A DNA stretch of 64,000 nucleotides from assembly GCA_019746355.1 (NCBI GenBank), contig JAIESC010000010.1, forward strand, positions 69,509-133,508, written 5' to 3'. Every line of letters starts with the position of its first letter. Position 1 is the first letter of the stretch. The translations under genes were made by a program, and so were the position numbers. The notes below the pieces were generated by a model. That model did not search any database. It had not been told where the DNA came from and was given only the letters and a program-made list of their open reading frames with translations. This document shows positions 59,461-64,000 of this stretch, in pieces. Source of the DNA: Xanthobacteraceae bacterium. GTDB lineage: Bacteria; Pseudomonadota; Alphaproteobacteria; Rhizobiales; Xanthobacteraceae.

Positions 59461-60741
59461 CTAGCGGGTGATCTTCAGGATCGCGGTTGAAATCTGCGGA
59501 ATATAGGTGATCAGCGCCAGGACGATGATGTTGGTGGCGATGAACGGCCAGACGCCGGCAATCACCGCCTCGACTGGCCGCCGCAGCGTCGACGATGCGA
59601 CAAACAGGTCCAGTCCGAACGGCGGTGTGATCATGCCGATGCTGATATTCAGGCACACGATCAGCCCGAAATGCACCGGGTCGATGCCGAGCGCGACAGC
59701 GACCGGATAGAAGGTCGGAATGAGCACCAGCAGGATCGAGTTCGGGTCGATGAACATGCCGGCGATCAGCAGGATCACGTTGACAATGAGCAGGAATACG
59801 ATCCAGTTGACCTTCCAATCGGCGAACAGTTGCGTGAAAAAGGCCGGAACCTGCGCCAGCGTGATGAAGAACGAGAGCGCCGAGCCCATCGCCAGCAGGA
59901 TGAAGATGACCACCACGGTGACGGCCGAGCTTTCCGACACCTGGATCAGGTCGCGAAAGCCGAACGAACGGTAGATCACAACTTCGACGACCAGCGCATA
60001 GACCACGGCGACGGCCGCGGCTTCGGTGGCGGTGAAAACTCCGCCATAGATGCCGCCGAGAATGATCACAGGCATTCCGAGCGCCACGAGCCCTTCGCGC
60101 AGGGCGAGAAGCCGTTCGCGCCGCGAAGCGCGCGCGGACGCGCCTGCGCCCGTGCGCCAGGTGACGATCTGGACTTGGATCATGAACGCGATGCCCAGCA
60201 CGATGCCAACGACAAGGCCCGCGGCAAACAGATCGGCGATCGACGTCCCGGTCAGCCATCCATAGATGATCAGCGTGATGCTCGGCGGGATCAGCAGTGC
60301 GCATTCGGCGCTCGAGGCGATGAGGCCGAGCGAGAATTTTTCGCTGTAGCGCGCCCGGATCAGCTCCGGGTGGAGAAGCCGTCCGAGCGCTGCCACGGTA
60401 GCGGGCGCCGACCCGCAGATCGAGCCGAAGCACATGCAGGAGATCACGGTGGTATGGCCGAGCCCGCCGGACAGATGCGCGACGTTCGCCTTAACCAGGT
60501 CGGTCAGGCGTTTGGCGATGGTGCCGCGTGCCATGATATCGGCGGCGAACACGAAAAACGGGATCGCCAGCAGCGTCGATGTGTTCACGCCGCCGATCAG
60601 CTTCTGCGCCACCGCGATCGACGGGATGTTGGGAAAGAAGATCTGCCAGGCGAGCAGGGTCGGGATGCCCATGACGAGGAACATCTCGAAGCCGAGCACC
60701 AGCAGGACAGCGGCGAGGACGCAGAGCGCGATCACCAGCAT
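59461..60741 (-). CDS. TRAP transporter large permease (DctM/DedA-type)
   Basis: The 426-residue protein has about twelve helices: LAVLLVLGFEMFLVMGIPTL, ARGTIAKRLTDLVKANVAHL, CMCFGSICGSAPATVAALGR and SPSITLIIYGWLTGTSIADL-like IPPSITLIIYGWLTGTSIAD. VFTATEAAAVAVVYALVVEV and NISIGMITPPFGLDLFVASS follow, the latter being the ending signature of DctM. It carries out sodium-coupled uptake together with the DctQ and DctP proteins upstream on the same strand. Confidence 0.95.
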   Translation of the reverse strand: MLVIALCVLAAVLLVLGFEMFLVMGIPTLLAWQIFFPNIPSIAVAQKLIGGVNTSTLLAIPFFVFAADIMARGTIAKRLTDLVKANVAHLSGGLGHTTVISCMCFGSICGSAPATVAALGRLLHPELIRARYSEKFSLGLIASSAECALLIPPSITLIIYGWLTGTSIADLFAAGLVVGIVLGIAFMIQVQIVTWRTGAGASARASRRERLLALREGLVALGMPVIILGGIYGGVFTATEAAAVAVVYALVVEVVIYRSFGFRDLIQVSESSAVTVVVIFILLAMGSALSFFITLAQVPAFFTQLFADWKVNWIVFLLIVNVILLIAGMFIDPNSILLVLIPTFYPVAVALGIDPVHFGLIVCLNISIGMITPPFGLDLFVASSTLRRPVEAVIAGVWPFIATNIIVLALITYIPQISTAILKITR

Positions 60742-60771
60742 GGTCGTTTTCCGCGCGCGATGCCGGTCATA

Positions 60772-61281
60772 TCAGTGGTCCGTAATCACGTCCTTGATGG
60801 TGAATCGGTCCTGCACGCCGCAGAATTCGAGGAGATAGCGCAACGTCAGCAGCGCGAACCCGATCGGCAGCGGCAGGTAAAGCACGGCGATCGAAAACCC
60901 GAGCGTGGGGCTGATCTGGCCGCTGCGCCAGGCGAAGGCGACAAAGTCGTAGCCGAACTTGGTCAGCAGGGCGCAGAACACGATGCCGCTGAAATTGATC
61001 ACCTTGTGCAGGATATGGGCGGTCCGCGCCGGCAGCGTGTCGGAGTAGGCGGTCATCGCGATGTGGCGGCGCTGCTCCAGAACAAGCCCCATGCCGACGA
61101 ACACCGTCCAGGCCAGCGCGAACAGCGTTGCTTCCTCGACCCAGGCGAGCTCCACGGCGAGCTTCGGGAACAGCTCGCGCGCCATCACGTTGAGAAAGAA
61201 CAGCACCGACATGCCGATCATCAGCCCCGCAAGCAGGGCGCGCTCGGCAATCCGGATCCCGGACAAGAGCTTCACGAGCAT
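60772..61281 (-). CDS. TRAP transporter small permease (DctQ)
   Basis: The 169-residue protein has four helices (ERALLAGLMIGMSVLFFLNV, AWVEEATLFALAWTVFVGMG, VINFSGIVFCALLTKFGYDF, FSIAVLYLPLPIGFALLTLR). The MARELF and ELAWVEE segments are typical of DctQ. It lies 30 nt before DctM and 20 nt after DctP. Confidence 0.93.
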   Translation of the reverse strand: MLVKLLSGIRIAERALLAGLMIGMSVLFFLNVMARELFPKLAVELAWVEEATLFALAWTVFVGMGLVLEQRRHIAMTAYSDTLPARTAHILHKVINFSGIVFCALLTKFGYDFVAFAWRSGQISPTLGFSIAVLYLPLPIGFALLTLRYLLEFCGVQDRFTIKDVITDH

Positions 61282-61301
61282 CGCGCGTTACTTCGGGAGC
61301 G

Positions 61302-62330
61302 CTAGAGGGCCAGCCGCTTGCGCTCGCCTTCGTAGAGATCGACGGCCTTCTTGCCCTCGGCTCCGGCGCGCTGGAGAAACGCTTCCTGCGCCTTGGGCGC
61401 CATGGCCGCGCGAAGCGCCTTGCGCTCGACCTCGTCCATGGTCCGGATCTCGGTCTTGCCCGCGGCCTTGATCACCTCGAGCGCCTTGTCCTGCGCCTCG
61501 TTCTTCATCTTTTCGACCTCGGGCCGGACCTCGATGAAGGTGTCGGCGATGATCTTGCGATGGCCTGCGGGCAGGGTCTGCCACCAGGCCGGGTTGAACA
61601 GCACCAGGTCTTCCATCGCGCCGTGGTTCGACACCACGAGATATTTCTGAACCTCGTGGAATTTCATCGTCGAGATGGTGTCGAGCGGATTTTCCTCGCC
61701 GTCCACGACGCCGGTCTGCAGCGCCGTGTAGAGTTCGCCGAAGGCGATGGCGATGGCGTTGGCGCCGACCGCGCTGAACTGCTCGATCAGGATGCGCGAG
61801 TCCATCACGCGGAACTTCTGCCCCTTGAACGCGTCGATCGAGTTCAACGGCTTGTTCGAGGTGAGGCTCTTGCGGCCGTTCGGCCAGAGCGCGATGGCGG
61901 TGAGACCGCGCGAGGAGAACGTGTCGAGGATGTATTGCCCGAACGCGCCGGTCCGCAGCTCGTTGGACTTGCCCGGATCGTCCGGCAGCAGAAACGGGAT
62001 GTCGAAGATCGACACGATCGGATTGAAGCCGCCGAGGAAGGCCGCGGGCATCACGTTGCACTCGATCGAGCCGAATTGCGTGCCCTCAACCATCTGGCGG
62101 GCGTTGCCAAGCTGCGAGGCCGGGAACAGCTTGAACTCAACCTCGCCTTTGGTCCGCTCCTTCACCAGCGCGGACACTTTCTCAAGCCCGCGGTGTCGCG
62201 GCTGCAGCGGGGATTCGAGGTGGGCGATCTTGGCGGTGTATTTCGGGGCCGCGGCCTGCGCCCAGCTCCGGCCCGTGCCTGCGGCAAGGCCTGCACCCGT
62301 AAGAACCAGAAAATCGCGACGTGACGGCAT
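61302..62330 (-). CDS. TRAP transporter solute-binding protein (DctP)
   Basis: The 342-residue protein has a twin-arginine signal (MPSRRDFLVLTGAGLAAGTG) ending WAQ. The mature fold starts KYTAKIAHLESPLQPRHRGL and contains ALVKERTKGEVEFKLFPASQ, LGNARQMVEGTQFGSIECNV, FRVMDSRILIEQFSAVGANA (the arginine that binds ligand carboxylate) and FGELYTALQTGVVDGEENPL. It binds an organic acid. Gene context suggests an arylacetate or related aromatic acid (inference). Confidence 0.94.
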   Translation of the reverse strand: MPSRRDFLVLTGAGLAAGTGRSWAQAAAPKYTAKIAHLESPLQPRHRGLEKVSALVKERTKGEVEFKLFPASQLGNARQMVEGTQFGSIECNVMPAAFLGGFNPIVSIFDIPFLLPDDPGKSNELRTGAFGQYILDTFSSRGLTAIALWPNGRKSLTSNKPLNSIDAFKGQKFRVMDSRILIEQFSAVGANAIAIAFGELYTALQTGVVDGEENPLDTISTMKFHEVQKYLVVSNHGAMEDLVLFNPAWWQTLPAGHRKIIADTFIEVRPEVEKMKNEAQDKALEVIKAAGKTEIRTMDEVERKALRAAMAPKAQEAFLQRAGAEGKKAVDLYEGERKRLAL

Positions 62331-62470
62331 GGTCCGGCCTCCTGTAGCAGCGCTTTGGCGTGTTGTTGTGGTCAATTCTGGCCTTCCGCTTCGCGCTTGT
62401 CACGGCTCCGGACCCGGATGCCACCGCTATTCTTGCGGAGAGGCTGGCGATCGCGGCAGGAAGCGGCGGC

Positions 62471-63100
62471 CTATTCGGTGCCGTAGGCACGGTTGCCGGC
62501 GTCGCCCAAGCCCGGAATGATGTAGGCGTCCTCGTCAAGGTGCTCGTCGATCGCCGCGGTCCAGAGCCTGACGTCGGGATGGATGCCGATCAGCCGCTCG
62601 GTGCCCTCGGGCGAGGCAATGAGGCAAGCCGCGCGGATGGTTTTCGCGCCGCGTTCCTTAAGCCGGTCGATCGCAGCCACCATCGTATTTGCGGTCGCGA
62701 CCACCGGTGCCACGACGATGACATCGCGGGTGGCGAGGTCGGCCGGCGTCTTCAGGTAGTACTCGACGGCGACCTTGGTGTCGGTGTCGCGATAAAGCCC
62801 GATATGCGCGACGCGCGCCGCGGGCACCAGATCGAGCATGCCGTCGACCAGCGCCAGTCCGGCGCGCAGGATCGGCGCGAACACGAGCTTCTTGCCGGCG
62901 ATCACCGGCGCCTTCATTTTCGTCATCGGCGTCTCGATCTCGACCCAGTCGAGCGGCAGGTCGCGGGTGATCTCGTAGCAAAGGAGAATGCCGAGCTCGC
63001 GGGCCAGCTCGCGGAACGATTTCGTCGAGCGGTCTTTCTCGCGGATCAGCGTCAGCTTGTGCTGCACCAGCGGATGGTCGACCACAATTACGCCCTTCAT
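62471..63100 (-). CDS. upp: uracil phosphoribosyltransferase, divergent form
   Basis: The 209-residue protein begins [20 protein letters not shown] and has [40 protein letters not shown] and the C-terminal uracil-binding signature [17 protein letters not shown], so it is a UPRT. The PRPP-binding loop is unusual: [20 protein letters not shown], where classical UPRT has DPMLATGGSA. The leading Asp is replaced by Ala. It is followed on the same strand, 12 nt away, by URC4. In URC-type uracil catabolism, Upp makes UMP from uracil as the entry step. Confidence 0.9.
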   Translation of the reverse strand: MKGVIVVDHPLVQHKLTLIREKDRSTKSFRELARELGILLCYEITRDLPLDWVEIETPMTKMKAPVIAGKKLVFAPILRAGLALVDGMLDLVPAARVAHIGLYRDTDTKVAVEYYLKTPADLATRDVIVVAPVVATANTMVAAIDRLKERGAKTIRAACLIASPEGTERLIGIHPDVRLWTAAIDEHLDEDAYIIPGLGDAGNRAYGTE

Positions 63101-63112
63101 CGTCTCCCCCGT

Positions 63113-64000
63113 TCAGAAAACCGTTCCGTCGCTGACGATCTTCAGCGGCGGCCCGCCGTCCGCGCGCAGCTTCTTTGCGACATTGCGCCCGGCGGTCCAT
63201 GTGCCGCCCTGCAGGATGCGGGCGAGCGGCAGCGACTGGCGGTCCATGTTGAGTTTTGTGCGAATGGTGTCGGCGAGCCGATCGAGCAGCGCCACGGTCA
63301 GCGAACGCCATTCCACCACCAGCTCGGAATCGACGGTGTGCTCGCGCTGGGCCGCGCCTGCGTCACGGAGCTTCAGCACGCCGGTGTCGATGAACAGGCC
63401 GCCGTTGCGGTACTCGGCAAGTCCGGTCAGCCCGTCGATGTCAGTGACCTCGATGCCGGCCCATTGCAGCGGCTCGATCAGCGAGTAGGACAGCCATTGC
63501 GACAGCTTGTGCAGCGGCACGAGGCCGCTGGTGGCATCGTCCGTTTTCAGCGCGGAGTGCTTCCAGCAGTCGCCGAGCGGCATGCCGCCGAGCGTGAGCC
63601 GCGACGGCCAGATCGGCCCGAGATGCGTCAGCACCTCCCGCAGGATCTCCGGCGCGGCGATCCGGTTGTTCTCCGCCAGCGCCGCCAGATGATCAAACAG
63701 GCCGCCGGGACGCGGCGTGTCGTTCCGGCCAAAGACCTCGGGCTTGGCCGCGATCGTCCGGCCAAGCCGACGCAGCAGATCGGCGCGCCCGGCCACGCCC
63801 TGCAGCGGATTGTCCTTCCGCACCTGAAAGCCTTCGGCGAGCTTTTCCTCGGTGATCGCCTCCAGCATTTCCACGTCGACCCGCAGCGGATAGCTCGGCC
63901 ACTTCGAGAATTCGCAATTTCGAAACATCACCAGGCTTGCGAGCGCGAGCCCTTCGGAGCGGGTGACATATTCGCCGCTCACCGGATAGAGGAATTTCCA
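63113..64000 (-). CDS. URC4/Urg3 family (DUF1688) protein, 5' end outside window
   Basis: The frame runs off the right edge; WKFLYPVSGEYVTRSEGLA is readable upstream of the last apparent start, so the true N-terminus is beyond 64000. About 296 C-terminal residues are visible. They include MFRNCEFSKWPSYPLRVDVE, NDTPRPGGLFDHLAALAENN, LGGMPLGDCWKHSALKTDDA and YRNGGLFIDTGVLKLRDAGA, strongly characteristic of DUF1688/URC4. In yeasts and bacteria this protein is required for the URC uracil degradation pathway, though its reaction is not settled. Pairing with upp supports the pathway assignment. Confidence 0.9.
   Translation of the reverse strand, partial: WKFLYPVSGEYVTRSEGLALASLVMFRNCEFSKWPSYPLRVDVEMLEAITEEKLAEGFQVRKDNPLQGVAGRADLLRRLGRTIAAKPEVFGRNDTPRPGGLFDHLAALAENNRIAAPEILREVLTHLGPIWPSRLTLGGMPLGDCWKHSALKTDDATSGLVPLHKLSQWLSYSLIEPLQWAGIEVTDIDGLTGLAEYRNGGLFIDTGVLKLRDAGAAQREHTVDSELVVEWRSLTVALLDRLADTIRTKLNMDRQSLPLARILQGGTWTAGRNVAKKLRADGGPPLKIVSDGTVF

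Overview
The window is a high-GC chromosomal stretch that looks like a free-living or soil alphaproteobacterium of the order Hyphomicrobiales (Bradyrhizobium/Rhodoplanes/Pseudolabrys-like). This is inferred from gene style and content: many solute-binding-protein importers (ABC, TRAP, tripartite tricarboxylate), FCD-type GntR regulators, an alphaproteobacterial-type SOS box (GAAC-N7-GAAC), a leucine-rich leader upstream of leuA, and dispersed palindromes beginning gtcattccgg. No rRNA, CRISPR array, transposase or phage gene was seen.

Layout. 1-4971: an operon with a beta-propeller protein, a DUF1259 protein, a small secreted protein, a Gld-like ABC exporter and a secreted lectin-like protein. 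4972-5535: a structured non-coding element with an SOS-box promoter. 5536-10244: ilvC and two tandem membrane sulfatase/LTA-synthase-like enzymes. 10287-13135: a nitrate/sulfonate-type ABC importer. 13337-16960: pyridoxal kinase, PhzF, Nudix and ketopantoate-reductase-like genes. 16966-18988: small hypotheticals and a Tlde1/DUF2778 protein. 19133-20917: leader peptide and leuA. 21226-22642: an LTXXQ protein, tRNA-Lys and a strip of decayed gene ends. 22643-34567: a nucleobase or cyclic-amide catabolic region containing RidA, two amidohydrolases, a branched-chain-type ABC importer with a permease-ATPase-ATPase fusion, an adenine-deaminase-like enzyme, a GntR regulator and a cyanuric acid amidohydrolase/barbiturase family enzyme. 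34638-39529: a TetR-flanked cluster with a SnoaL-like protein, a 3-hydroxyisobutyrate-dehydrogenase-like enzyme, a VOC dioxygenase and a Bug receptor. 39543-40160: an eroded cyclase gene. 40308-41957: a TPP decarboxylase. 42176-50364: a catabolic operon with a flavin monooxygenase, SDR, RidA, Ldh-type dehydrogenase, two cupins, GntR and an ABC importer whose receptor is divergent. 50471-50819: the second copy of the SOS-box structured element. 50906-56040: TetR and an RND efflux pair. 56113-62330: phenylacetate-CoA ligase, a DpgC-like cofactor-independent dioxygenase, a thioesterase and a TRAP importer. 62471-64000: upp and URC4 (DUF1688), part of a URC-type uracil catabolic operon cut by the window edge.

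The most unusual feature is the pair of elements at 5010-5402 and 50471-50819. Each has a TTGACA promoter overlapped by a consensus SOS box, then a closed multibranch fold: one long outer helix enclosing exactly four hairpin arms. The outer helix is nearly identical between copies, whereas the four arms differ in sequence but keep perfect pairing. This is direct compensatory evidence for a structured, DNA-damage-controlled RNA family. Other notable points are the leuA attenuator leader, the LivM-LivG-LivF fusion, the barbiturase-type cluster with a TGTATACA operator, and the PaaK/DpgC-like/TRAP set.
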